Source of the DNA: Podospora pseudoanserina
Taxonomy: Eukaryota; Ascomycota; Sordariomycetes; Sordariales; Podosporaceae
Assembly: GCF_035222485.1 (NCBI RefSeq)
Contig: NC_085920.1
Span: 2,046,001 to 2,110,000 of the forward strand
Length of the DNA stretch: 64,000 nt
Direction: 5' to 3'
Both the position numbers and the translations under genes were made by a program. This document shows positions 31,413 to 44,700 of the stretch, in pieces. The notes below the pieces were generated by a model, which did no database searches, was not told where the DNA came from, and worked only from the letters and a program-made list of their open reading frames with translations. The stretch's first letter is position 1; every line of letters starts with the position of its first letter.

Positions 31413-34400
31413 CTACCCAAGCAGCTTGAGGGACTCCTTCCATTCCTTCTGCACGTCCAGGGACCTCTCCTTCTCGATGGAACCCGTAACCAACCCCTCA
31501 ACGTCCTTTCCCAGCTCCGTCGTCTTGAACTCCACACCCTCAGCCGTGATCTTGCCCAGCTGAATGGCGCCCTTGACCGCCTTGGCTCTCGCGATCCGCT
31601 GTGACTCCAACCCCGTGTCTTCCGCATCGAGGTCCAACGTCGAGAGGAACCATCGGATGATCGGGACAGCATCACTCCCAGCCGCGCCTGCCACGGCGGC
31701 AGCTTCCAGAATATCCTTGGCGCACTCGTACCAGTACGTCTTGCGGATGACGTCGAACTCGGGTCGGGTGATGTACGGCTTCGCGGTGAATACCTGGGCA
31801 GGCTTAAACTTGGGATCGATCGACTCGATGGCAGTGATGACTTCCTTCAGAGTTGAGAGGGGATTCTTGCTCATATTGCCCCGGTTGTATCCCTTCGACA
31901 GAGTCTCCAGCGCTTTCCACTTGGTCACAGTCTTCAGATCCAGTCCACGACTGTCCTTGGACGAGGAAGCAGGTGTGTCGACGTCCATAGCGTCGCCGTC
32001 CTTGTCCTCCTCCTCGACATCCAGGTAAGGCGCGACGATGGTCTTGATGTCGGGAAGCATGTCACCGAATCCATCCCAAGCAGTAGCAACGCGCCGGAGG
32101 CACTCGAAGGCGTGGGGGCGATAGACATCATTATTGCGCTTGGCCTCCCGAATGGCAACCTTCTTGTAGGCAGCCACCAACTTGTCATCCTTCTCCAGTA
32201 GCTCCTTGCTGAGCTCAACAAACTTCGGGAACGGCTCGAGAAGCTTCTCCTTTCCAGGGAAGGTCTTGAGAATGAGAGCCTTATCATAGACCGGCCAGAG
32301 GGTCTTGACGTGCTCAACATTGACGTGATGTGTGATGGTCTTGGTACCTGCCACGGACTCGGCAGCATCAGCCACCGTAAGGGCACCTCCATGCTTGAGT
32401 GCCCACTGAGCAGTGGACAAGGTCTTGTCCGCGAGAGAGACAATCTCTTTGAGGTACTTGGTCACGCTCAGATGCGTGCCAGCGTGGGTGTCCCACACCT
32501 CCTTGAACGCCTTTTGCGTGTACTCATCTGTGTCATGTTTGCCCAGAAAGCTGAAAGGGACGAGCAAAGTCTCCAGCGCGTTGAAGTGATCAGGTGAGAT
32601 CTTGGAAAGGGCCAACACAACATTGGCAACCTTTTGCCTGCGAGCGTCGGTGTCTGACTCGAGGTAAAGATTGATGAACTTTTCGATGAAGCGCTGCTTG
32701 GCAGCGTCAGGGGCGACGCGGAGTAGGTAGGCGGTAGCGCGAGCGTAACCCTGGCTGACTTCGTCATTGCGATCCAGAGTGTGTTTCTCCATCAAGTTCA
32801 AGAACGTCGGAGCATGCTTCTCGAAGTTGATGCCATGTTTGGTGGACAAGCTCCAGATCGCACGGCCACAACCAATCTTGCTTGGCATTCCTATCGCAGT
32901 CTTGATCGTCTCAGACAGTTTGGGCACCAGTTGGTCCATGACCTCTGCGTCGACATTGCGCAGGCAGTCCTCGATGGCCTCGCCAAGAGGGCCTTGCGAA
33001 ACGGCATTGGCACGAAGCTTGTCAAGCTTGTCTCTGTTGGCTTCACCAACCCGCTGGTAGTAGTAATTGATGGCCTCCGGTTCAATCGTGCTCAAGAGAC
33101 CAAGAAGATGAACCATCAAGGTGGGAATGTAGGGCTTGAGTGCGCTTCCGCCTCTCTTGCAAATCTTGACGACCGTGCTGACACAGAAGTACTTGACATC
33201 GTCGGCTGAGCTCTCGATGCCCTTGTCTGAGAGCAAGAATGGCAAGGCCTCGTTCATCATGCTCTTGGCTGTGGCAGAAGATCCAGAGTCTTCGAGCTGA
33301 CGGACCAATGTTGTCGAGAGAGCCATGCAAAGCTTTCCAGCTGCGTTGCGAACAGTTGCCTTGACGTCATCCGCCACCTTGACGGCGGCTGCCCAGATGT
33401 CCTTGTAGTACTTCTCGTATTTGGGGAAAGGTCGACCAGAGATCAGTTCGGCAATGGCGGAACAGCTGGCCTCGCGAACACGCCACTCCCTACCCAGGAT
33501 GCTCTTGAGGAGGTCGTTCATGATGTTGTCGAACTGGGTCTCCAGCACAGCATTCGGATCCTTGACGAGGGCCTTCCAAATGTCGTTCATTGACCGTTGC
33601 ACATTGGTGTTTGGGTCGAAGCGGTAGCGATACAGCTTCGGGTAGAGCTTGGGATCCACTTCCGAGCTCGAGAGGATGTTGCTGAGGCCAAATCTACCGA
33701 AGGCTGATCTGGTCGACCAGGTGGCCGCGTTGGTGGCCAAGGACATGAACTTGTAGACCAGGCTGGGATCTCCAACCTCGTTGGCGAGACTGACAATGTC
33801 CTTGTAGGACGTGATAGACTTGCCATCCCCAGTCGGCAAGGCGCCAGCATCAAACAGCTCCGTCTCCTCCTCCACCTTGATCTGAGGTCCAGATCCAGTG
33901 AACGAGGCGACCAAATCCTTGGTCAGGTCGCTCTTCAACCCGGCGTCGCCCTTCTCGTACACCAAGGCCAGACCCCGCGATGCCGTCTCCTGAACCAGCT
34001 CGTCCCTCGCGCTGAGCAGGCGCATGAACGCAACCTGGCACAGCCGCAAGCGCGACTGCACCTCCTCAAGGTGCGAACACCGCTGGATCAGGCAAAAGAG
34101 CCAGATCCCCGACGCCTTCAGCAGCGACGGCTTGGTTGTCTTGCAGTCCGCAAGCAACTTCTCCAAGACCGCCACCAGCTGAGCGGCGCGCCTCGGAGCC
34201 CAGTACTCACGGCCGGCAGACTCGACGTCGACCGTGAGCTGGACCACCTCGGCATCCCAGCGCGCGACTGCAGCCGCGATTGCCTCGCCCACCGCGAAGT
34301 GGACCTCCACCTGCTTCAGCTCGTACAGCGCGTACAGCTGCGCGAGCATCTTCTCCAGGGTCTCACCCCAGCTTCCGTCCGACGGGAGAGACAAAGCCAG

Positions 34401-37345
34401 TCTGCCCAGGGCAGCAATGGCCTTCTCGTTGCCTTTCTTTGCGTGGACAACGAGGGGGTCGACAAAAGATTGGATCAGGCTACCCTGATCCTTCTCTCCA
34501 AGCCCAGCAGTCCAAAGCTGGGACCAGGCTTCGAACAACGTCTCCTGCGTCGAGACGACGGATGCGGCTGACGCCACCTCCTCCAACGTCGGGAAGACGG
34601 AGGCGATCTTGGCTGCGCGGTCTGCAGCGCCGGTCTTGGAGTAGTACACCAGCCGCGAGGCCAGGTGTGCCAATGCGAGGAACGCGCCCTCCACTGCGTT
34701 CAACTCCGCCCCCACAGCCGTCTTCAAGTTCTTGGTGATGTCAATCAGGCTGGCTGTGACATCGTCAAGTTCTTTGGCGGGGTGTGACGGGTGGGCAGCG
34801 AGAATTCCCAGAGCCTTTGCCCCGAGGGTACGCAACTCCTTTTTGTTGGACTTGATGAGAGGCAGTAGCTCTCTCGAGCGCGGAGCGAGAAATGCCAAGA
34901 TCACCTTGGATGAAAACGAGGCGAGGTCGACAAATGAACGAGCACAGGGCTCGATGATCTTTGGGGCGTCATCTCTTAGCATGCCCTCGAAGGCGGCAGT
35001 CAGCAAGTCAGTGAATAGCAGCGCGTCGTCGCGCGTGAATTGGACGTGATAATTCCGGATAGCTTGGCGGGTTTCCAGGTCGGACTGGACCAGAGCTTCT
35101 AATCTCTGCTGCCACCCGGCGTCGAAAACAAAGCTATCCGCCAGGGCGGTCAAGAAGAAGATCTTCTTGCAGTAATCGACGGCAATGGGGAAAGCCTGGA
35201 TCATGTCGCCGGGGTAGTTCCTAAATAGCGGATGGGCATCGATATCCATGCCACCCTCTTCCGTTGACTTGCGCGTGGCTCGCCCTGTCTTAAAAAACAC
35301 GTCCACCATCGCCGGCCATTCCTATGATGGGTATGTTAGTACAACGAGATCTTACTCTAGCACGAGTAAACAGATTCAGACAAAAGGAAATGTTCCACTT
35401 ACGGGTAGGTCTTTCGACTTGTCCTCGTCATCATTCACGTGATATGTCCACGGATCAAGGCCCTTGTATCCCTCTTCCACGACATCATTTCTCTCGTCCA
35501 GTCGGCCCGCAACAGCAATAATGTTGATCCACCGTGCTGTGACGTCCGAGAAAGGCAGACAGTTGTTGGCCCATTTAGCAACAGCGTGCCTAGTGCTGCG
35601 TACTACCTTTTCGTCTGTCTCATTGCCGAGCAGCATGTACGAGATCAGGATCGACTGGAGCTCGAGTTCCACCCTAAAGTCGTTGTGTGGAGGCTTGAAC
35701 AAGGTCGATACGCTGGACAGCGCCGAGTCAATGTTCACCACCACGTCCGGGGTTGGGTCCTCGGAGAGTGACTGGAACAGCCAAGCAGCAAGGCCCGAAC
35801 GGCGGTGGTCGTCCATTTTTGTACCCTTCGCCAGGATACCAATCGTCTCGTACGCTCGTGAGCGCAGAACACTGTCGTCGAGTGACTGCTGGTGAGGTCT
35901 GGGCCAGCCTTGGGAGTGGATGAACTGTCTGAGCATGTGAATCAGGTTCACCCCGATGCTGTTGAAATCCGTCTTGCTTGGACCAATTCGGGCTACCCAG
36001 TTGATGAACTCAAAGAGGGCTCGGTGTAGTTTGGTTTGCTCCAAACCGGAAGATTTTGGACCCGTGGGACGTTGGTCAATGTCCATGCAGGTGGGATCTT
36101 GGCTCTCAACCTTCTTTTCGAGATCCACATTCCGCTTGAACACTGCAAGAACCTCATTCGTGAAGGTGGTTGCAATCTCTGACTTGCTGAGCATCCCCAG
36201 GATTCGAATCCGATAGGGAGGTTGTAGTTTGGAGTGAGCGTCGTAGAGCTTGCTCACAAGAGTCTTGTCCTCCAAGGAGACAGAAGTTCTCTTCAGCAAA
36301 TCCTCTCCGATTCCAGAGATGCGGTAATCCGTGCTGGAGGCTGCATAGAGAGCGGGAATAAAGCGCTCGAGGTCGGTGAAAGCACCACTGGCCAGAAAGT
36401 TGGCAGCAAGAATGCGCGTCTCGGGCAAGTTCAAACCTCCAGCAGACGGGTTCCAGGTGTCCTTTTTACCTGCAAGTGTCAGAAAGCTGATGTCTGCTTC
36501 TGTTAGGCCGGGTGCCGGCTTGTCAGCCGAGGCATTGGCGGGTAACAACAGGAGCTTGCCGAGCCATTCAGCAACGTATTTGGCGTCTTCGGGGTGGGAC
36601 AACCCCATGGCCTCTCGAAAGGTAGCATCTTCTTTGCTTCCTCTTGAAGGAATCTTGATGGTAGGGAGCATACGCAGAACGACGTTGAACAGCTGACTGA
36701 GCGAAGCCGAAGACCCAGTTCTAATGTTTTTCAGCGCCTTGGGCACGAGCTGCTGTTGCTCATAACGTTCAAGCCTGCCAACACTGTGTTGGATGTAGAT
36801 CAAGTCAAAGTGCTTAATCAGGGGAGAGTCAGTCTCCTTGAACTGATCCAGTAGAGAAGCAACTGGGAGCACGATTCTATAAAGTTGTCAGTTCCGATTC
36901 TTTGCTAGAATAGAGAAAGGTAGAAGGAGACGCGAGCCATGAAGGGTAGACGTCAGTGGCTATCAAGTCATGTTGGGTTGACAAGCCCCAGCAGCCACTA
37001 GCCTTCTTGTGAACTGCCTCGTTTCTCCACTCAAGCAAAGGACCACCTCTGCTCAAGTTGAGGACCTTTTCTCTGCTCAAACAAGGTGTAGAGGTGCAGA
37101 AAAAGGAGGCCAGGGAGTATGACTTACGTTGGAGATTGGATAAGCTTGTTGATGTTTCCGCATACCGAGATGACCTTGTTGCGGACCCGAACATGTGGGC
37201 TTCCGGCTTTGAGAAGGATTGGGCAGAGATAAACATTGAGTCTCTCCTGAAGCTTCTTCTCGTTGGAAGAGGCGCTCAGAAGCGTCCACTCTGCTCCATC
37301 AAGCAAAGAGATGTCTTTCTTTTCTTCCTCGGCAGAGGAAGCCAT
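31413..37345 (-). CDS. Proteasome adaptor/scaffold protein ECM29, 1866 aa, three exons
   Basis: Exons are 37128-37345, 35403-36876 and 31413-35321 on the minus strand, with GTAAGT donors and TATAG/CATAG acceptors. All are in frame. The N-terminus (SNEKKLQERLNVYLCPILLKAGSPHVRVRNKVISVCGNINK) and VASLLDQFKETDSPLIKHFDLIYIQ match the conserved ECM29 N-terminal region. The remainder is a long array of helical HEAT-like repeats (for example DIWAAAVKVADDVKATVRNAAGKL, RATAYLLRVAPDAAKQRFIEKF, NPLSTLKEVITAIESIDPKF). The length is typical of the family (about 1800-1900). ECM29 bridges the 20S core and 19S cap of the 26S proteasome, acts in quality control of assembled particles, and dissociates them under oxidative stress. 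There is no membrane segment. It is the largest gene in the window, and with the neighbouring UBX adaptor gives two ubiquitin-proteasome genes in a row. Confidence 0.96.
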
Positions 37346-40300
37346 CTTGCGAGAGGGTTATGGGATAAGAACCAGTGGCTGGCCTTGATCAGGATAGGCC
37401 TATACGAAGTCGTTAGATCCCATCTCGGGTGGTTCCATAATCATCTAGCGGGTCGGACAGGCAAACCTTGGACAACTCTGTGCCTCTTTTCGAGTGGAAG
37501 AGGTCTCTCTGGGAGCCTCGCGGCGGTTTACCCCTGAAGAGGGTCGAGAAAACGATGCAATAAATCGATGAAACGATAGAGCAGATGAATTCGAGTCGAC
37601 TGAAGGCTTCGAATGGCAGATGGTGATGATGGAAGCGTGGTGCCCCGATGGTGATGGGTAGCCTCGCGAGAAAGAAACTCGAAAAAAAAGGAGATAAGTA
37701 AGGTAGGTAGGATGTATCCGGAGTATTAGGCAGATAGCCAAAACACGCGGAGTTGTTCTTCAGATGTGGGCGGGAGCAAGTTGAGATGACAGTTTGGTTT
37801 CTGCACCTCGAGTGCTATCCAAGCAGACAGCCTAACAAAGCAGGCCCAGTTGGAACTCTGTTAGATGCAAAAGCATTGCCAATGGGTAGCAATAGGGGTC
37901 GTCCGAGGCTCTCTCTCCGTTTGTCCTAAGGCTTCTCGACGAGATATACAGTCCAGAGGTGTTCGACGAGGACTACTCAAGCCAAAGAATAGGCCTACTG
38001 CTACAGTCAAAGTAATATCGGAACTGAGCACCCAAGGACCGTCACCGGAATGGCCGTATCTCCTCCAAGAACACGCTGAAGAACTGCTCCAACTCGATGT
38101 TGGACGGTCACAATATTCAGGGGGTAGGAGGTCAGGGGCCCACGGGAACTGGAGGCAAAGATACCAAGACCAGACACTCCTCAGCTACCGGTTACCGGAA
38201 CCGTTAGTTCCCCTGAGATGTGGAAATGAATTGTCGCAACGCTTCGAGCTGCTCAAACGTCAAAGCAGCCATAAAATTGCGATGGGAAACCCTTCTTGAG
38301 GCTAGATACCTATAGGAGGTTCAGCCCCTCGATAGGCCGCCAACGCAGTACGACTCGTGGTCGCAACAGCTTCCTAGGGGTATAGAAGAGAAGGGGATGC
38401 TGGTATTCCTTTTCGAATAGCTTGGCGATGAACCGGGTATCTTAACAGAAAACGAAGAGACGTGCCACTAATAAACCAGACGCCGTTAGAAAGATAGCTG
38501 CTGGGCAGAAAAGGTGCGCTGAGGAGACGGGATGTTTGGTGTCCCAAAGCTAAGCCGGCGATTGTCGAAGAGTCAAACTCAAGGAAGAGGCACAAGAGAA
38601 TGGAACGAGAGTAGTCCAATGTCTAAACTGGATCAGCTTCCGGGTATATAACAAAGAGGACGTCGTCGCAAGCCCAGTTGCCTGTGTAGGGGGGAGGCGA
38701 CGTTGTCGAAGGGTTGATGTTTCCTATGTTCCCTCCAGGCTTCTTGAGGTCTACGACAGCACCTCCCAAACACAAGTGCCAGGTGCTGTGGAGGGGCACA
38801 AGAGCCCACAATGAAATGACTAAGCAGATAAGAACAGATGAACCATTGTTCTGTTTGCTTCTTTGCCCAACGTCCAAGGTATGTTACTGGCAGGCAAATG
38901 CATCTGCGCTATGGGAATTGAGATTTCCCAAAATGCCTCCATAAATAAACCTGTAGTCGAACGTAGCTGCTTTTGAAGTAGTCATTCCCCGTGTAGCATT
39001 GAGGTACTGAAGGGCTCAAGCACAAGGAGATCCTGTCAGCCTCAAATGCGTCAGCCACATGGGCGGGGTTGGGAGTATCTGGGCTCATGTACCATGCTTG
39101 GCAAACGGCTCTTGGCGCTGTGACCAAGACAGAATTGGTCACCGAGGTGAAGGGGCTCCACTCGCGAATAACCTCACTTCGTTGCGGCTTCGATCTTGTA
39201 GATCAACGCGATTGAAATTGGATTCTCTGAAACAGTGTGGCTAATATTTCACCTAAGCAGTCAATGATAGTTCGTCTAGGCCTGAAGCTTGCTCCTCGAG
39301 ACTATGTCCTGGCCTGCCTTTGTTTAGAAGCAACTCCTATGACAGACAGATTATACGCCCAATGACTACTTCTACACGATTCCACCAGCTTCCTGTCCTA
39401 TGGAGGCAACGAACTTCGATATAGACGTCTCGGGCAGCCCTGTCCATGTCGTCACGAAACAACAGTGCGCCAATACTATGATGCGCCCAAGCCCCATCAC
39501 CCTTATGCTGAATGTACCGAAGGGAAATCTGATCAACCAGGATATATCGAGCCGCATACTGAGATCCCGCCAGCACTCCCCTCTCCCGACATACAGGAAA
39601 AAGACGGCAAGAAGCCTTCTAGGGAGATCCAATATGCCATGGGGGGGTGTTATACACCAACTCTGAATATCCCAGCTTCTTGTTTCCTACCACTTCTGAA
39701 AAGCGATGATGTCGAAGCGGGCAGTCCAAAGGCGGCACATCAATGTCTGGGCATAATCCTCGAAATAAGGCGGGACATGCCTGGGTGATCCCGGCACAGA
39801 CTGTCTGCCGTGGTCTCTTTGCCCTGTTCCGGGTCAGTCAGAACAAAAACTTTGCCGGCGCGGGTTATGCTGTGGGAAAATGGGAAGATGGCATGGATGA
39901 TACTCAAATCACAGCAGTGGAGCTATTGGATCGACCCATCGATGTGCCCATGGTGTGGTGCGACGCACGGCAGCTTGTTTACAGAGCAAGATCGATCGTG
40001 TCTCGAGCAAATCTGGTTCACAATTCCACAGCAGCCAGCTGTCTCTACAAGACCTTGGATACCGACCTGCCGAGCAAGTCACTCTCCCCTCTCCGTCCTT
40101 CAGAAGGGAAGTACTAGCCACGACGGCGATCTCATCAACGTGTCCCCACGATACGCCCTAGAGGAGATATTTATCTTTCCTGCTGGCCAGGCCGGTGGTG
40201 GTTCACAGTAGCCATCGGAGTCATCAGCTGTTGAGAGATAGGCGTTTACGCCATCTTCTCGTGTTCTTTGAGCAAACTCAGACGACCATGTTTCAGTTAC

Positions 40301-41229
40301 GCCTTCGTTCAGCCACGCCGAAGGTTACCACAACACGCCCCAGAGTAGGCCGAGCCCAAAGGTTCCATCGATAGGTGCCGTATGGGGCTCGAAAATAGAT
40401 CAGATGCCCAGCATGAAGCTGAAAGTCCCAAGGCACCTTCACAACTTGTTCTGGCCAGCCACGGTTGACCTGGAGTCCTGTCCCGCCCGAAATACCAAGT
40501 AGAGCCGGCAGGCAAGATCCCCAGCAGATAAGACCCACGGCAAACAACACCCCAAAGCAAGAAAACTGCATACCATTGGGGAGACGGCCGGACCGAACGA
40601 TCCAGATCGAGCCAAGAACGGGTGGCGTCCTGGAATCACGGAGAGGAGATCAGCCTGAACAAGCCCCCTCGTATACAGCAAGATCAAGCCGGTTCAGTTG
40701 GCAGCACTTCCTGAAGAGAGGTGGGTATACACAGGGAGCACAGCAAACTGGAAGCTTTGGAAGCTGGTCCTCTGCATGACTTACATCTGCATGACTTGCC
40801 GCTGACCCAACACTGACATAACCTAGGGACAGAGAAAACAGGCTCTCGGCAATCCAAAAAAATCTACTAACACAATGCCCATTGATTTCGCCAGCCAGTT
40901 CATGGTGCCATGTCGATCCCTTTTGAGTCCGTACCGCCGTCGAGCACGTCACGGCAAACACTATTCACGGTACTCTCCTCGTGGACCAAGGACCGCTTCG
41001 CCACCCGTTCGCGAGACGATCTCGCGGGGAAAGCTAGGCAAGATACCGGAGGTTCACATCATGCTGAGCAGGTCTAATCTTGATGTTGAGACTCGGCGTT
41101 GTTGCTCCACACGATTTGTTCCGCAAGGTTTGGCCAGCCTGGTTCTCCGTAGTCAGTTACGCTTATGTTAGTTCGAGACCGCTGGGACGTTTAACATTGT
41201 GCCTCGTGAGGAAAGCATGGCGTATACAA
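37346..41229. other. Gene-poor stretch, no confident gene
   Basis: After the ecm29 promoter (to about 37800) I see no gene I can stand behind. Several hydrophobic open stretches exist on the minus strand, the best being the last 119 codons ending at 40293, with a membrane-like helix around 40480-40570. Protein-like short frames also exist on the plus strand (39465-40117). Frames overlap in both strands and no family motif is visible. Some could be exons of an unrecognised or decayed multi-exon gene. Confidence 0.35.
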
Positions 41230-41746
41230 CTACTGCATGCTGGCTCCAGAAATATCCGGTCCGGGGTCAGGAATAAGGTTGGAGCTGTCTTCCTGGTTAT
41301 GCTCTTGGCGAACTGTCGAAGTCTCTGGTAGGGCAGGTTAGTAAGGATCATCGTACTGAGGGTGTAATTGACTTGATAACTGTAGTTTTCGAAAGACTTT
41401 GACCAAGTAATCATCTAGAGAATGACTGATTCGTTTAGGTATTGCTCTGGTTGCTCCTTGCCCCGGATATTACTATGGAGCTGCTCCAAGTCCTGCTCTG
41501 CACATTGCTCCTGGTGGGGAATAGGAGCAAGCAGAGCGTATGTACCAGTGAAACTAATAATACTAGTTCAAATACCAGAGACAGACGTCAGACGTATGTG
41601 ATCAGCAAAGAGCAGCACAGGTTGGATAATATAACTGCGATCTGTCTTGTGAAACAAATGCCTTCCAGGGGTTGCAAATTTATGCGGTAAGAGTGCACCA
41701 TAGAACCTTAATTCCTCAACATGGAGGCGTGCCATGGATCTCACGC
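41230..41746 (-). pseudogene. Decayed protein-like stretch, possible former multi-exon gene, unidentified
   Basis: On the minus strand a possible intron acceptor (TACACAG) is followed by a stretch that reads as protein for about 170 codons but is interrupted by a few stops and a change of frame. It has a charged amphipathic part (ARLHVEELRFYGALLPHKF), a hydrophobic helix (TSIISFTGTYALLAPIP) and an acidic, glutamine-rich tail ending in a stop at 41230-41232. Upstream, at about 41850-42150, other minus-strand frames are hydrophobic. The pattern suggests a dead membrane-protein gene, but the family is not recognised and a chance reading cannot be excluded. Some of the stops are of the CAA/CGA-to-TAA/TGA kind expected from C-to-T mutation. 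Confidence 0.3.
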
Positions 41747-44700
41747 CTGTGTATCAAGACATCAACCATTTATAGGTCAGGCACACCAGTTAAAACTAGA
41801 ACGACAACATGTTATCTAATCCAGAGGATGAGTCACGCAAAAGATGGAGACAATCCCACATGTTGAGGCTGGTATTGAACAGACACCTCAAGGTGGTTCG
41901 CTATGAAGCCCCCGGGATCAACTGGAGAGGTGGCTGTGAAGCCATATCCCCACCGACTTGCCAAGAGCTGAAGATAGTGGAGAACATCTGCCGAAGAGGC
42001 TTGACGGTTGCCGGTGATCCCGGCGATGGCGCACAGAAGAGGCCAACTACGGAGTTGATAGCAAAGCCAAGTACCAAAATTGATCTTGGGTCGGGAGTCA
42101 GGCCGTTGGAAATGCCATGGGGTGACAGTCTGTGATCTAGGGGCACACAACCATGGATGACAACACCACCTCAGGAGAGCTTGTCCAGATGTCCAGAGAT
42201 AGACAGCCCAGTAACCGGGACATGACTCTTCCCAGAGGCGCTGCTCACATGCAGGCGCAAGGCTTGCGTAAACGGGCGGGGGCACGGCTCCTCGATGCGA
42301 CCTCGGGCTTGCTGTGGAAGCCGAGCACTGGGCGACGGACTGCAAACCTATTGACGGGTCTTGATTCGTTGATCCAGCAATGCAGGTGATCGCAAAGGGG
42401 CGTTTTCTGGCTTGCAGGTTTGTCACCCGCCAGGGCTTAACCCGACGAGGAAAGGTATATGATAGTATATACATACAACTCGTCAGACCAGACACTCGGG
42501 CCCGGTATCGTCGTCAGAGTCGAGCCCCGAGTCCTACGGATGTCTCGTGATGAGGTGTTTCTGGGCCGGGGGGCGAGGGCCAGTGATGGTTGGGTGACGT
42601 TGATAAAGAAAACCGAGCTTTGTGCGCGGAAAAGGGCTTGTGGGTTTGCGGGCTGGCTGACGAGAGAGAGCTCTCGGGCTTTTGCAGGGAGGCCCCCTAA
42701 AAATGGAAGAATTCCACGGCTTCCAGTCCGTGCGGTCCCGGAAGCGCATCCCTGTCGAGAAGGCGGACCACCGGAATCGACAAGAAGGACGATATGTATG
42801 AGAGCTGTTACGTACCTGCATACAGCTCAAGGTTGGTAGATGACCCAGCTGGCTGTAGGAAGGAGTGAACTGCTAAGACGCCTCTTCTGCCACATGTGTT
42901 CCTTGTGACGGCGGCTGGCATTATCTTCTTTTTATGGCCGCCTAGGACTGCGGCGCAGAGACCAGATGCGCGCTACTGAGATCTGGGGAAGGTTGCAGCG
43001 CCGACGATCGCCTCCAGTGGTGGGCAGAAGTGGCAGGCAGCGTGGAAATTCCCGTTTGAAAAAAAAAAAAAACACAACAGGTGGGCCAGTCAGGGTTTCA
43101 GGGCAGTCCTTGTCCTTCTGCTGTCATCAACAAGACGAGCCATGGAAGCTGATCCTTGTCGAGCGTACAAGAAGCTGGGAAACTTCACAATGTTACACTT
43201 GTGCCTCTTTGAAACCCAACCCTCGCACCGCGTCTAGAATTCCTAACTTGTCCCCATATGTTTCGATCATCAACGGAAGCTCTTGGTATATGGGCTGCGC
43301 TGGGCAAACCGTTTGGGCTGGCGATACCTTAGTCACACGCCCCCCGGCGGGCTGGCGGGCTGCATGCAAACATCCTCGCATCTTGGGGGCATCGTCGTGG
43401 TTGTTGGGGAATGTAGGTAGGCTTGCGGTAGTGTAGGGGGTGGTTCCGTCGCCGGTGTTTGCCTGCCCACTCAGTTTTAGCTATGGGCAAAGCGAGTCAA
43501 CTTTAGTCTTCGTTCCATCGGATGCTGTTGCTAGGTGCTGCCCGCCCCAGTGAAGTCTGTCTTGGAATACGGGGTGGGTGTTGTCTGCCGAGAGGCGGGG
43601 TGGCTTGTTGAGAGTTTTCACCGTCGAGAAGCTATCTTTACGGAGACAATGAATTGTTTGTTGAGGAAGCATCCATTTGATATCGATGAGGCAGAGGCCG
43701 ACGGAGGTGCGGGTTAGTGGTGGTGGTGGCTGTTCGGCAGGGGAGTGGCTGGCAGGGCAAGCGGGAACTGACGCGGGCATTGCGCCTGGTGTGGGTGCTT
43801 CGTCGGTGCTTGGGTGGTGCTTGGGTCGACCGTTTTTGGCTTTTCCCCACCAGTCCACTGAAATTCTCTCTCTTCAAGCTCCTCAAGCCCTCCACTCTGG
43901 CGTTTCCCAGTTTTTTTGCTTTCCTTTTGCTTCGCACACGGTCCACATCTTCTGGCTTTCCTTCTTACTTTACGCTCTGCTTCGCCGCCGCGTGTGATTG
44001 CTTCTTACCCTTTTCCTTCTCCTTGCTCTCGGTGCCGCTATCAGAAACAGTAACGACACACTCCGTCGAAACATATTTCGCTGCTTTTGTTGGCTTTGCC
44101 CTTTTTGTTATCAGTCACCGTACAGTACGATCCTAGCTCTGCCCTCTCCCTTCCCTTGCCTCCCGAACGCTGTCACGTCCGATACCGACTCGATACGACT
44201 TACGCCGTCCTTGACTGCTTCACTGCGAGTTAAGAGCCTTGTTCAATTCTCCTTGTTGCCTGGTGCCGCTCCTCGAGTAAGTTGTGACTTTTTTTTTTCC
44301 ATTCTTGGCGTTGGTGTTCTTTTTGCATGCGCGGGCCTTCCCTCTTTTTTTGGTGACTCTTGCGTGGACTGGACGGGACAATGGACTGGAATTGCGTGGA
44401 TGGGCGATGTGTGTGTGAATTGGACATGGACTGGAAGATGGGAGAAGATGGACGCCGAACCGTCGATATCCCTTATTTAACCTCGACTACCCCTCGATTG
44501 CCCCTCTTGACGTCGCCGCGCCTTCGACCCCCACTCCCGCCGACGATGATTTTTTGAACCACTCCCGACACCGCGAGCCGTAAACATCCTCCCGAGCCTG
44601 GAAACTCCATGCCCTGCGCCCTTCTCCGTTGTGTGATTTGACCGGTCCAATTTTATGGTCTATCCCAATGGAAGCATGCGTGCGTCTCCCCACATAGGTT

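Noticed and set aside
39465-40211. Plus-strand frames of 100-130 codons that look partly protein-like
   Set aside because: Two overlapping phases look equally plausible, minus-strand frames also run through, and no family motif was found.
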